From Toxonevra muliebris (taxonomy: Eukaryota; Arthropoda; Insecta; Diptera; Pallopteridae), in assembly GCA_963691655.1 (NCBI GenBank), contig OY829327.1, positions 58,230,079-58,294,078 on the forward strand: a stretch of 64,000 nt of DNA, given 5' to 3'. The notes under the pieces are model-generated. The model saw only the letters and a program-made list of their open reading frames with translations. It was not told where the DNA came from and did not search any database. Of the stretch, positions 33,961 to 46,179 are shown one piece after another. Position numbers and translations under genes: made by a program. Position 1 is the stretch's first letter. The number at the start of each line of letters is the position of its first letter.

Positions 33961-35600
33961 AAAAGTATTTCAATAACTTGAAATCATTTTGTGTTAACGT
34001 CAACAAGCAAAAAACAAAAAAAAAAAAAAGCATTCTTATATAACAATCTTAAACATTTCCTTTATTTTATAACATATTTTGAATTGTATTTACAATATAT
34101 TATGATTATTTGCATTTGTATTATTTTATGTGTACTTGTGCATGCATGCTGTTTCAATCCCAGTACATTTTACATCTTTACTGGCGTATGTTATTTAATC
34201 ATAGGAATCGAGTTCGGTGATGCAGTGAATGCTTGATTTCAAAAATGATTAATGCGAATAGTTATTTTCGTTAGTAAGCAAGCAAATATGTCTTAGTTAT
34301 GTTACCCATAGTAGAGAGTTGAACTGTTCGTCTAATCTTAATAGAATCCCCATCGACAAAAACCAGTGTCTAGATAGCCTTTGCACAGTGGTTGCATATG
34401 TATGGTAGAGAGCGACAAAAATAGTTAGAATACAGATATCGTAAATATGGTATGTAAAAATGGGTATGGTCAAAGCTCTCTAAGGTCCACTTTTGTAACA
34501 AAAAAACTTCAAAATTAGAGACAATTGCTGTATAAAATCTTTAAAAATTGGCGTGGTCTCATCCCCCTTGTTAAGAGCTAAGTCACCTTTTTCAAATTTT
34601 ACAGAAAACATAAAAAAATTCCAACATTTTTTAATGCATCGCGTTAAATTTGATCCATTTTTTGATCATCATCTAAGAGATATCTAAGAAAAAGTGCTTT
34701 AATGAAATATTTACAACGCTTTATCATAACACTGTGCAACACCAAAAATCAAACCGCACCGGACTATTTTTTTAAATATACCTATCCAATAGCAAAACGC
34801 TCGCGGGGTTTGTAAAAGTTAGCTCGATTTTTTTTTTTATTATTTTTTGAATTTTTCGAGCCTTAGGCCATTTTGGGGGTTTTCATATACCCCAATTTTG
34901 ACTTATAAATCGATTTTTTTTCGGATGTATCCGATGTATGTCAGAGTGATTCTTTTTAGAAATGTCGTTGATGTACAAATAAACCCATTTTGCAGAGAAC
35001 CTATGTCCTGAAACTCAATTTCTGAGACCAAATGTTAGGAAAAATTTCTTGCCACTTCTTCTGGCAAAAATGTATTAAAAGAAGTATTTATGTTTACATG
35101 ACATTTTTCCGAAAATCAGTAAAGTACAATTAAAAAGTGGTAAGACGCATACATATACAATAATATTTTTATTTCAAATTTTCTAAAAATCGATACTCGA
35201 CATGAATTTTTAGATAACACATTTACACAATACAAATTTCGGCGAAACAATAGGGTGATTCTCTATGTCTAGTATAATTGCACGATAGCACGAAATGCAA
35301 AAATATTATACTAAATTATACTACGATTCGAGAGCACACATTGCACGAAAAGCAAAAATAATCTATTAATAATATAATATTATAGAACTGTAATATATAA
35401 GAAAATGTAAACACAGAGAGTTAGAGAGAGGCACAGAGTTGCATTTAATATACCACACTTCATTGCATTGAACATATACATGGGTATCGCTGTAGGAAAA
35501 GTTTTTAAGTGTTGCAGAATGGATTGATGGCAGAATGGATTGACTGCAACATTTCGTTTCGTCAAAATCAACATTGCAACGATATGAGCTGTGATGCATA
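33961..35600. other. no supported gene
   Basis: AT-rich DNA without recognised coding sequence. Near 35280-35350 a short block with AGCACGAAATGCAAAAATA-like sequence is imperfectly repeated. Confidence 0.35.
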
Positions 35601-35606
35601 TTACAG

Positions 35607-35895
35607 AAGTTAGCGACAGCCAAAGTCAAAAATTTGTGAAAAATAGAAAAATTAATTATTTTGATTGTATTTGAGATAAAAGTGAAAAAAATAGAAAAAA
35701 ATAAATAAAATACTTCCCGTCATACTATCCATATAAAAACTAGCTATGGATAGCTGAGAATTTGAATTTTTTATATAAAATATTTAATTATCTAAAACAA
35801 ATTGATAAAAAGCTTATTTAACAACAAATAGTTTTAGGCGTTCAAACTTTCCCACTTCATAAAACCACGCTCATTAGTTTTTCTTTTGGGCTAAA
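35607..35895. mobile_element. fragment of the TAGTGTCCGACCG hAT family
   Basis: It is similar over about 290 bp to internal parts of the complete copies: GTTAGCGACAG then AATTAATTATTTT (as near 60720-60770, inverted), and ATACTTCCCGTCATACTA and AACAACAAATA (as near 41110-41230). Both termini are missing. It adjoins a family A fragment. Confidence 0.65.
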
Positions 35896-36250
35896 GGGTT
35901 AATAAACCGTTCAAGATATAAGTGTTTAATTTGATTTACCCTACAAAGTTTATTTTATGATATAAAATAAAATTTTAACTTAGAAAATTTGTGAAATGTT
36001 AAAGACACATTTGCTCAGTGTGAGGTAAAAATGTAAAAGATTTTTATAAAAACCAAATATAAAGATTTTTTTTTATTTATTTATTTATTTCCTTCTTGAA
36101 CACAAAAAAAATTTTAAATGCAAAATTAACCAGTTGTCTTACGGTTTATTGCACTTAATTTGTTAAAAATGCATTCCTAAAGCATAAAATAAAAATTAGA
36201 TGTTTAATTTTTTTCGGAGTTCTATATTCAGAACCGTGTTATTTTTGTGT
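35896..36250 (+). repeat. repeat family A, partial copy
   Basis: It shares with other copies the AAAGACACATTTGCTCA block, CTTACGGTTTATTGCACTTA (ACTTAATTTGTTA) and a TTCAGAACC-type block. It is heavily diverged and lacks the right-hand end. Confidence 0.5.
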
Positions 36251-36324
36251 TGAACTATGGAAATGTATTCAAATAAAAATATTTCATATCTGTGCAATAA
36301 ATTAGAGTAGCTTATAGCTACTTA

Positions 36325-37539
36325 CACTCAAAATGGGACACTTATGCGTCAAAAATAAAAATCATTGCTTATGTTAAAAATTTATACATTGTTTTAATAA
36401 AACAAATAAAATTTAATTCAATCACGAATAGAAAAATTTCGGTGTTTATACTTGTATTCATTTTTATGAAACCCACACTTAAAATGGGACACCTGACATA
36501 ACGTAGCGATTTTTGGGCAACATGGAGTATTTTCAACACTTCGTTCATTTGCCATTGCTCTGAATCACTGCTTGAAAACGTCGTGGCATGCTATCAAATA
36601 TTTTTTTGCAGAAAGAAGGCTCAATATTTTGCAATTCCTCAATAACGGCTTCTTTTAAGGCAACAATACTTTTAATGTTTCTTTTAGCCAGTCTTTTCTT
36701 CAATTCCGCCCAAGTGTTCCAAGTGTTCTATAACGTTAAGGTTCGGTGACTGTGGGGGAGTGGCAAGCACTTTAGGACAATTATCAACCACTTTCTTGCA
36801 TTCCACGACTTATGTTTTGGATCGTTGTCTTGGTAAAATATAAAAGTGTCTTTTATGCCAAGCTTTTCTGTCGCGGATATTTTCCTTCAAAATGTTAATG
36901 TAATATTTTCCTTCATTATACCTTTTACGAAATGTATTTTACAAACGCGTGACGCAAATATGCAGCCCCACATCATAAGGGATCCTCCACCATGTTTAAC
37001 CATTTTCTCCATTTTCATACGGACCGAAAATATTAATTTTGGTCTCATCTGTAAAGAAGGCCTTCGGTCAGGAAAAAATTCCAATGAAAATAATGAATGA
37101 AAATTTAGAAAGCCTATAGTTGACCAAAACGTGTTATCTTTATTTCTGCGTATTAATATTTTAGCTGACGATTTACTTTCCATATCAAAGGTTTGAGACA
37201 AGCGACTCTACCATGCAAATCAATACTTCTTATAAGTCGGCACACTGTCTCCGGGGTCACGTCAAGGCTTTTCACGTCTTTTAATTTACTATTAAGGTAT
37301 AGGGCGGATAGTAGCGGACCGTTTTTTTAGGACAAATCAAACATCTCGATATTTTAAAAAAAATTTGAGTATGCGAACTAAAATAGTGGGACTTCAACTG
37401 AGTTTTTTTATGTTTTTGGTTTTATATTTGTAGTAAAATAAAGTTTGTAATAAAAATATTTTTAACACGAATTAGGATTTTTATTTTTGAAACTCATCCC
37501 AATAGTAGAAAATTTATACCCCGTGTCCCACTTCGAGTG
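36325..37539 (-). mobile_element. Tc1-like transposon (1.2 kb), both ends present
   Basis: The ends are CACTCAAAATGGGAC and, inverted, CACTCGAAGTGGGAC, each beside a TA target (36323-36324 and 37540-37541). A second end-like ACTTAAAATGGGACACC lies inside near 36477. Length and TA target fit Tc1. It carries a broken transposase on the minus strand. Confidence 0.85.
36540..37290 (-). pseudogene. Tc1-family transposase (DD34E type), frameshifted
   Basis: Read on the minus strand: a helix-turn-helix piece (VTPETVCRLIRSIDLHGRVA), then VKHGGGSLMMWGCIFASRVC, then YQDNDPKHKSW with the second catalytic Asp. A frameshift precedes PQSPNLNVIEHLE, which holds the catalytic Glu at roughly the expected 34-residue spacing. 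The C-terminal SMPRRF motif follows in another frame. Catalytic residues remain but the frame is broken at least twice. Confidence 0.85.
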
Positions 37540-37692
37540 TAGAAGCATTTTTATGTTCTTTTCTTGCACTAAAAAGGCAAAATTTTGGCAGGGTTGAGGG
37601 CAACATTAAAACATTAATTGTTGTCATCGCAAGAGGGAAAAAAATGCTTAATTTTGTCAAGAAAAGAAAACGCTATAAATAATATGCATATA

Positions 37693-38438
37693 AAGGGTTT
37701 TCCATTAAGGACATAACAATTTTATCTATTAATAAAACACAGAATTTTTTGAAATATTGAGCTCAAATTTATTGTGGGTGTAGTGCAAGCATTACATTAT
37801 ATGAATGAAATTCGATTTCGGCCATATGACCACCACGAGCTCGTTTACAGCGATCGATTCTTTGGACCTAATTTTCCACCACTCTCGCACACATTTCGAC
37901 CGGAACGTTGGCAATTTCGCGTTTGATATTGTCTTTAAATTCATCTAAAGTTGCTTACATAGTTGTTGGCATAGACCAGTGACTTGATATAGCCCCACAA
38001 AAAAAGAAATCCAATGGCGTTAGATCGCATGAACGAGGCGACCATTCCACCGGATCATTTCTCGAGATAACACGTTCACCGAATTTGCCTTTCAATAAAT
38101 CGATTGTGACGCGTGCTGTGTGGTTAGTGGCACCGTCTTGTTGAAACCACATGTTGTTGATGTCAAGTTCATCCAATTCTGTCCACAAATAATCTTCCAA
38201 CATAACATTGACGGTATTACGACCGAAAATTGGAGTAAGCGCTCTTAAAGTGGTTATTACCGACTCAGAATTTCGCTAGTAATTTTTAATAATTTCCAAA
38301 CGTTGCTGGTTCGTGAACATAACCATGATGAAAATGTTGACTTTGACTAACCTTTTGACATTGACAGTTCATTAAAAAAGTTTAAAGGTGCGTTCATATA
38401 AAGATACGAAATTGTTATATCCCTAATGGAAAACCCTT
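37693..38438 (-). mobile_element. mariner-family element, internally deleted (746 bp)
   Basis: The ends are AAGGGTTTTCCATTA and, inverted, AAGGGTTTTCCATTA, between TA dinucleotides at 37691-37692 and 38439-38440. The C-terminal half of a transposase is readable at 37955-38203 on the minus strand. Its QQDGATNHTAR and CDLTPLDFFF motifs place 41 residues between the two Asp residues (DD41D). That spacing matches what I recall of the rosa-type mariners of Ceratitis rosa. The N-terminal half is deleted and the remainder frameshifts downstream, so it cannot be active. Confidence 0.8.
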
Positions 38439-38548
38439 TACTATATGTCTTATAGTGATGCCAGATTACGAATTCGCAAAAAAATTAATAAAAAAAAATA
38501 AATAAAGTATTTAAGAAATTGTGAATTATAACGGCGTCATGGTCAAAA

Positions 38549-38690
38549 GTGACTTATACTCACGTATTTTCACGTCGAAATTATGTCACGCTCACGCATG
38601 TTCACGTAGGAATTATGGAAATCAAATCACGATCACGCATGCTGACGTGGAAATTATGTGACGTGCGTGCGTGTTCACGGTTGTCTCATT
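38549..38690. repeat. degenerate tandem repeat rich in CACG/TGACGT
   Basis: About three units of 45-50 bp, each with ATTATG, a CTCACGCATG/TCACGCATG-like core and GTTCACGT or CTGACGT. The phase drifts and copies differ at many positions. CACGT and TGACGT resemble E-box and CRE half-sites, but no gene lies beside it. Confidence 0.6.
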
Positions 38691-38759
38691 TCGTTCTTGT
38701 TTTTCACAAATTTTTTACTTTAACGTCTCTACTACGCATCATAACTCATAAGTAGTGAT

Positions 38760-40500
38760 GCATTTTTTTTAAAGCTTGTGAAATTCCAGAAACGATATGA
38801 TAAAATGTAGCAACAAAAAACTATTAAGGTGGTAATTACACCCGTTTTGATGACGGCTGCCTAGAGACATGCTTGGGAACAAGAGGGTTAAATGCATATA
38901 TGCAAACGCGCCGCACGTTTACACGTGCATTGAGATACTCTTATCTTTGGAGTTTTGGACAATAACTAAAAATTATTTAACTAAAAATTATCAAACTAAT
39001 TGCTTAAAATATTAATAATTTTGTGACAATTAACCAAATTCAGTGGAACGAAAACACAAAATTGTTTTTTGCAATGCTTGCACCATGCAAGGGCATATGC
39101 TAGACAAAGAGAATTCTCCAAAGTTTCAATGAATTTGTATACCCATAGTATGCAGCTTTTTTAGTCGGCAGGCACTGATCTAACCGAAAAGCGACAAATC
39201 AATTGTAATATTTACTTATACCATAGTAGCAATACCGAAATTAACATATCGAAGGCAAAAGTGGCGAATGTTAAAATCTAAGCTGTATAATTTAAATTTG
39301 TTAAAGTAGTTAGTCTTCATATATGTATGTAGGTATGTATTAAGCTAGTCAAAAAATCGCTAAAAGATCATAGCTGTCATATTTCATAACAGGATTTGCA
39401 AGTTTTAAAAGAAAAAGATGTAGAGGATGGTGTCGTAGGTGCGATAAGATTCGTTTATAAACTGGCAATTAATTTCGTACTATACATTTTTGTTACATTT
39501 AACTTGCATATTTATGATTTTAGTTTGCAAACTTAAAGTTATTAAATCATGTTATATTTAATTGAATTTAAGAATTCGCAATAAATTGAAAGTTTTATTT
39601 TAGTTTTTTTTCACAATTTAATGGGAACACTTGTATGAATAATCTTGACTTAAATCTTAGGAAAATATTACCATGAGGAATTTGATATCTAGCAATGATG
39701 GCATTAAATCAGTGAAATTATCTAATTACTTTTATATAAAAATCCACAAACAAAATTTAACTGAAAGTAATCTGGTATTATATTTGTTTTCATTTCTCAT
39801 TTGAAAACATTTCCTCATTGATTATTTAATATTTAAAATTGCATTTGTAAAGTTTAAATAACCTAAATCAATTGAATTTGCATAATTTAGCAAAAATAAA
39901 ATATATTTATGTATATTTATAGCAATGTGTGCAAAAGAGAAAAATATTTATGCTAGTTCGAAGCTTAACAAAACTGGAGTAGTGGCTCTCTAACTTTGTC
40001 ACAAAGTATTTTATTTCGGTATTGGTTTAAACTCAAACACAGTATGAATATAGTAGATGAACCGGGTCATGACAAACCAGATCAGAGATAAATTACTACG
40101 AAATAAATTAAATTATTTAATGTGGTTTACAGATTTTTACCATTTTCTTAACTATGAATGATTTGATCTCTTGGTTTCACTAAAATAAGCATTGACATCT
40201 GGGCTGAAAAACTCTTGAGTTCAGTTAAAAACTTTTTAAAAGAATAAATGTATATCCAACCAAGGATCTTTTGATCTCACACATCACATTCATCAAAAAA
40301 ATATCTCATAGTGAATAGTTGAAGCAAAAACCACTTAATTCAAAAAAATTCAGCTTTTTCCATCAGGCATATGCATCGTTGCAAAAGCTAAACATTTCTG
40401 CTATCACAACAACAAATAGTTATTTGTAAAAACTGGCATATGAAGAATATGATTTTTTATTTGACGGCTTTCAAAGTATAATTTGTGACCATTTTTGACA
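38760..40500. other. AT-rich, no supported gene
   Basis: No readable frame, terminal repeat pair or RNA signature found. Confidence 0.35.
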
Positions 40501-40509
40501 CAACACAAC

Positions 40510-41787
40510 TAGTGTCCGACCGAATATTCAGCTTCGGTTCTTCGGCTATTTGGCCTAAAATTGCATCTTCGGCTTCGTCAAAAAATGGCCGAAGTATTTT
40601 GCCGAAGCCGAAGATTATAAGCATTTTATTTTATAATAATTTTTACTATAGATTGGCAGTAAAAATTTATACAAATAAATAAATGTGAAGTGCTTATATA
40701 AAGTATTTGCATTACATTTTCTGTGTTATATTTTCTAAGTTTGCTTGTTCCATTTTTACTTTTTAAGGAAGACTTGAAGCGTATTGAAAAGAAGCGTGAA
40801 TTGTTAAAAAATCCGACATTTTCCATTACTGGCGCTTCACTTTTTTTTTTTGCTTTCAAGGAGATCAAAAAAATTGAAAATAGTTTTGACTAAAATCGGT
40901 CTTGAATATATGGATAGAGGGATTCTTTGAAATTCACATTTGATTGAAAGTTACAGATGTTTATTTGCAGGCCCTGATACAGCAGTTATGCGTAGTTGAA
41001 CTTTGAAACTAGTTTTTCTTAAAACAGCATTTTTCGAAATGGTTGCCACGATATCTCCAAAATTAATGAACTGATTGCGTTTAAATTTTCATCGTATCTT
41101 CAATTAATAAAATACTTTCCGTCATACTAGCCAAATAAAACTAGCTGTGAGGAATTTAAATTTTGTATACAAAATATTTAGTTATTTTAAAAAAAAATTG
41201 ATAAAAAGTTTATTCAACAACAAATACTTTTAGACATTCAACTTTTTCGGCTTCATAAAACCACGTCTATTAAATTTTTTAGGGGTTTGAGATCAGATTA
41301 ATGCTTTTTACAATTAAATTTATCAATCCCAATTTTTTTTAAATCAATCAAAAATTTGGGAACTAGAGTGTTAATTCTGGTTCCGGCTACAGGTCTATTG
41401 ATTAATACGCCGACTCAATCTTTGATTTCAGATAAGCAGAATCATGGCAGCCATTGGCCAACTTTCTTTTTGACACAGTCGTTCTACAAATATATAGTCG
41501 CTGTAACTGTATATTTTGACGTAAACAAATTTTTAAATGATTCTTGAAATAAATAATATTTGTCAGCTCCTTCGCCAGTGAACAGTAACTGGTCAGCTTT
41601 TTATTTGAAGAATCTATTATTTATAGTTTTCTGTATATGTTTGCAAATACATAGGTAGAAAAAATTTACTTTCAGATTTTTATTTTTTATATTTTAAAAT
41701 TCCTTCGGTCTTCGGCTTTGGCCGAAGGTTAGATGAATGGCCGAAGTTAGGTTTCGGCTCCACCAAAAAATCACCTTCGGTCGGACA
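40510..41787. mobile_element. TAGTGTCCGACCG hAT, copy 1 (right end damaged)
   Basis: It starts with TAGTGTCCGACCGAA and ends at CTTCGGTCGGACA, where the final CTA expected from copy 2 is lost beside the foldback element at 41796. Both ends are dense in CTTCGGC/GCCGAAG repeats. It is inverted relative to the 60023-61321 copy and of similar length. A minus-strand region around 40740-40860 looks once-coding (EDLKRIEK-like residues) but has no full domain. Confidence 0.8.
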
Positions 41788-41795
41788 AAAAAATA

Positions 41796-42644
41796 TGGGT
41801 AATTCCAACAAATTTCGACTGAAATCGTTTTAGACACAGTTTCGATTTCGATGATTTTTTGTAAACCGGCAGAGAAAATTATATAATTTAAGAATATGAA
41901 TTTTTTTTATTATCTCTCATGATTTACGTGCAGTGGTCATTCAAAATTTTCGAAATGCGCCAAAGGGTCATTTTCAAAAACACATAACTTCTTTTATATG
42001 ATTGGTAATTTAACAATATGTACATTTTCAACGTAATACGAAGGACTTTAAGAAAATAGAAAAAAATAGTTTTAGGAACAACATTTTTCACGGACATAAG
42101 ATCCTGTTAATAGCTCTAGAAGTACTTTGTTTTGTTCTTAAATTTTATTAATAAGAATGTGGGTTAAACATTGAACATTATCATATCTATATAACTCGTG
42201 TACGTCTGATTTCAATGGTTTATTTTAAGAAAAACTTCGATTGTGAAAATCCAGAATCGAAATATGGATGGTGGTAACTCCTCAATATTTTGACATTGAT
42301 AAAAATAAAAATTTTGTAAATATTGCAATGCACTCACGAGATTTCGGCTGCCCCGCAAAATGATATTTTTCGCAACATTATATTTTTTTTACTTTCTTCT
42401 TAAAGTCCTTCGTATTACATTTTCAACTAGCTATATATTGTTAAATTGCCATCATGCAACGAAAGTTATGAGTTCTTGAAAACGAGTCTTTGACGCTCAA
42501 TCGCCAAACCATAAGTGATAATAAAAAAATTTATATTCTTAAATCCTAAAATTTTCTCTGCGGGCTTACGAAGAACCATCAGGTTTAAAGAAGTGTCAGA
42601 TACCGTTTTCTTGATTTTTGGTCGGAATTAGCTGGAATTACCCA
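41796..42644. mobile_element. foldback-like element with about 270-bp arms
   Basis: TGGGTAATTCCA at both ends (inverted) lies between TA dinucleotides (41794-41795, 42645-42646). Diverged inverted similarity continues inward to about 42068 and 42375 (for example AGAGAAAATT then TTTAAGAATAT on the left, complement on the right; and TACGAAGGACTTTAAGAA near 42040 matched near 42398). No coding frame. The TA flanks suggest a Tc1/mariner-type MITE. Confidence 0.7.
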
Positions 42645-42646
42645 TA

Positions 42647-45004
42647 AAAAGTTTTATTGAATTATACAATCTCAAAAAGGGAACTGCTCCGTCCGAGTCA
42701 CCGAGAGAAAAAGCAAATTTATTACTAAGCGCTGCAATGGCCAAACATCTAAACATCAAACAATATGTGTAACCAAAAACTCAAGGTCAATTGTAAGAGA
42801 TATCAGTCCACTTTCATTTTAGAGCTATTCCGATTTCGATATATTTATCTCAGAAACCTAATTAAATAAAAATTATTATTCAGAATAAGATAAGGAAGGT
42901 CAAGTAATCGATGTTAATGGAATCGTTATTAAATTGAAGTATTTGAATATGTTTTTTATGTATTAGAAACTGGTGTAATTTTTAAACAATGACGTGTATT
43001 TAGAAGTTATGAGAGCACATAACAATCAGTTAAAAAGTGGATTTCCCCAAATAATGGAGTTTCCTTTTAAAACTATGGGACAGTGTTGCCATGACCTGAA
43101 AATATTTTCTACCAAACTAACATATACAAACAAATCATAATTTTATATTGGTTGGTCATGAAAATAACGTACATACTTTTTGGGAGTTAATTTCGATCTT
43201 TTAACTAAAAAATTTTTCGTATTGAAAAACACTATTTTTATAACTGCATATCAAAACGATTTAATAGAATAAAGTAACAACAAAAACATTATGAGCTCTA
43301 GTCAAAAGTGTTTCAGTTTTGGCCAAAAAGTATAAAAATTTGGGCTTTAAACCGAAAAAAATTTGTGTGCCAAGGGAAAGATAATACTTCAAGACATACA
43401 AAATGTTGCTTAAAAATTCTGGTTATTCGGTTTCTATGGGGCCGTTTCGTTTCAAATCGTCTAGGTAGGATTGTTTTTATTTGTTTAGCAATTATTTATT
43501 GGAAATAATTAGATATATATTTTTACTCTTAAAATTTTTTAAGTATGTTACGGTTTTTACATCGCTCATTTACGAAAAAATACGATTCCGAACAGGGTCA
43601 CCAATTCAGAGCATATGGTATGCCTACCCAAATGTCTTACCTACTATAATATTATAACAGCGGTCACACCAATTTTTTTAGGTAGAGAAAAATCTACCAA
43701 GTTTGGTAGAATTCTACCAAAACGGAAACTCTGGACGGGGATCGAATTTTTTTCATATGATCATGTGGGGATCGGGCTCATACATATGAACAGATGGGTT
43801 GACGTCCGCTTTCTCAATATCTGCCTCATTTGCTCTGTCATTATAATTATTTGGATTTCATTCAGGAATTGTGTTCATTAAATAAGAAAAATGCCGTAAT
43901 TTATAAAAACTTTGTTTTTAACTCTCATGGGCTAGAAATATTCGATTTAATGTAAAATTAAAAAATATAAATTGATAAAAATTGAATCAAATTCAATTAA
44001 TAGGCTTTAGATGAACAATGATGCCAGAAGAAATTCAAAAAAATCAAAGAACTAGCAGATCAGAAGATCGTTTTGGAACCCGCTACGGTTCCTCATCAGT
44101 GATCTTTGCGATAGTTCCCTCATTTCAACAATCTATATTAGTGAAAATACAGTAAAGCAAATGAGAGTTTCAAAGACAGTTTTTTTAGTCGAATAATATT
44201 ATTGAAAGGAACTATCACTACCGTTCTATAATATAAAATTTTGTGCCGATTCCTGTAATGTTAGAATTCGCTCGTAAGCTCATCATCTTTTTTATGTTAA
44301 AAACACATCTAAAATAGTTTAAAAAGCATAAAATAATCATATTCTCTCTCAATTTTACATTTCCAAAACAATGCTCAACGTTTTTGTACAATGAATATAT
44401 TAGAAGTTATGCTCAATATCTTCGCTGTTAGTGATTGATTTTAAAAAACCTGTACACCAAATGAAAAGCAAATTGAATTTATTATCAACTCTTTATACAA
44501 CAGTTTCCAATTAGATTACTGATTTAAGTACTATTTATGAATTTGTTAACGATCTTGCATCATTTTTTGCCAAATTTTAGAAAAATATTTAATTTTACTG
44601 TGAATTACAACAAGAAACTTCAGCTGCGATTTCTTTATTGGATGTTGATTTTATAATTTTTGTAGATAAACTCTCTTTTATAATAAACTCTCATTCTGTT
44701 ATGTACCACCAGACCTTGAATTTATCCGATGACATATTGTTACTGTTCAGAAGATGCTTCTAAGCATTCGAGTGCTCGAACGAAAATTGGAGCCATTATA
44801 GACAGCATTTTACCCATTTCATTCTTTGGAACCGCTTTCTTAGAATATTTTGAATTGGATTTTTTCATCACAAGATCTTCATATTCTACTCGTTCGGTCT
44901 ACATAGTTTATACTGTACTAGTATAATCAAAGCAAGGATTAAACCAACAATCATTGATTAATTAAATAACTGTTTTTGTTATAAGTGCGCAATACAAATT
45001 AGAC
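42647..45004. other. mostly unassigned
   Basis: ACAGTGTTGCCATGACC near 43080 looks like a lone hAT left end. 43690-43725 holds ACCAAGTTTGGTAGAATTCT with surrounding TCTACCA repeats. 44070-44119 matches, inverted, the block at 9541-9590. No gene is supported. Confidence 0.35.
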
Positions 45005-45008
45005 TTAA

Positions 45009-45203
45009 GGCTCAGTGCATAAGTAACTGAACGTAGAAATCTGTTGAAGATAGAACTCTAAGTTTCGGTACGATTTCAGTAATCACTTACACGCGCTGCC
45101 TATATCTCAAATATTTAAGTGACAGACAAAGTTACGTTCCGTTCAGATATTTAAGTGACAGACAAAGTTACGTTCCGTTCCATTACTTAGACATAAATGA
45201 GCC
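45009..45203. mobile_element. GGCTCA-end MITE, copy 2
   Basis: GGCTCAGTGCATAAGTAAC at the left pairs with the inverted GGCTCATTTATGTCTAAGTA at the right. TTAA flanks both ends (45005-45008 and 45204-45207). An internal 34-bp segment beginning ATATTTAAGTGACAGACAAA is tandemly duplicated (from 45111 and from 45147). The right TTAA is also the left TTAA of the next element. Confidence 0.8.
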
Positions 45204-45207
45204 TTAA

Positions 45208-46175
45208 CCCTCTAACCCGTAAGGCCGCCCTGAGACAGCCATCACTCTATATTTATTAATGGACACGTGCAAATTTATTTTTTTTTAAATTAATTAGCAG
45301 ACCTGATGAAAGAATAAGCACACAATTTGTGGTCAGTTTCCACTTTCTGCGATCACACGATTGTTGTTTATAGTTATATTTATGTGTACAAATTGTTTTG
45401 TGACGAAAATTTATCGCGCATATAAGTTTTTTATAAAAATTAAAAAAAAATATTTCTAAGTTTCCTCATATACTGTCATATAATCATAATTTTGTATAAT
45501 TTTTTATGAAAAATGAGAATTTATGACAAATGAGAGGATACAACACCAAATAAGACGTCGTGCGAATTGCACACATATATATTTATTTTTTAGCTTAAAA
45601 AATTAAAATTTCTCATCTTACGTTCATATATTTTAATTTGATTGGATAAATAGTTTTGGCACAATTAAGTAAATTTCAAAGAAATTTGGAGTTTTTTTTT
45701 AATATTTTTAAACAAAATTTTGGGTTATAAATAAAATTAGGAAAACGTAATAATTTGCTCTGTTGAAAAACTAGTTATTTTTACTCAATTGCATGTAACT
45801 TTTACATTTATCCATAGATTTTTTTTCTTTTATAGCTTATTTTTTTTATAAAAATACAGGTTTTAAGTAAAAAAATTAAAGCAGAGCAGATTACTGCGTT
45901 TTCTTAATTTTATTTGTAATTCAAAATTTGTTTTTCAAACAATTTAAAAAAAAAAACACCAAATTTCTGGTAATTTACTTCATTGTGCTAAAACTATTTA
46001 TCCAATCCGAAAATTCAACCAATCCAAAACCACATCATAGAATTAAAAATAGAGCTGATTTTCGGGCTCAGCGACAAATTTTACATTGGAATTCGATAGT
46101 GCTGTTCATTGCCCCGAAAAAAAAAATAATTATTTGAAAACTAGTGTTATTAATTCAACCTTGCGGGTTAGAGGG
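45208..46175. mobile_element. piggyBac-like TTAA MITE, copy 2 (968 bp)
   Basis: The ends are CCCTCTAACCCGTAAG and, inverted, CCCTCTAACCCGCAAG, between TTAA at 45204-45207 and 46176-46179. It aligns, inverted, with the 574-bp copy at 1358-1931 for its first about 370 bp, then carries extra AT-rich interior. No transposase frame. Confidence 0.8.
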
Positions 46176-46179
46176 TTAA

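Noticed and set aside
35366..35629. Overlapping 87- and 64-codon minus frames
   Set aside because: Composition is low complexity, no motif is present, and part overlaps the hAT fragment at 35607.
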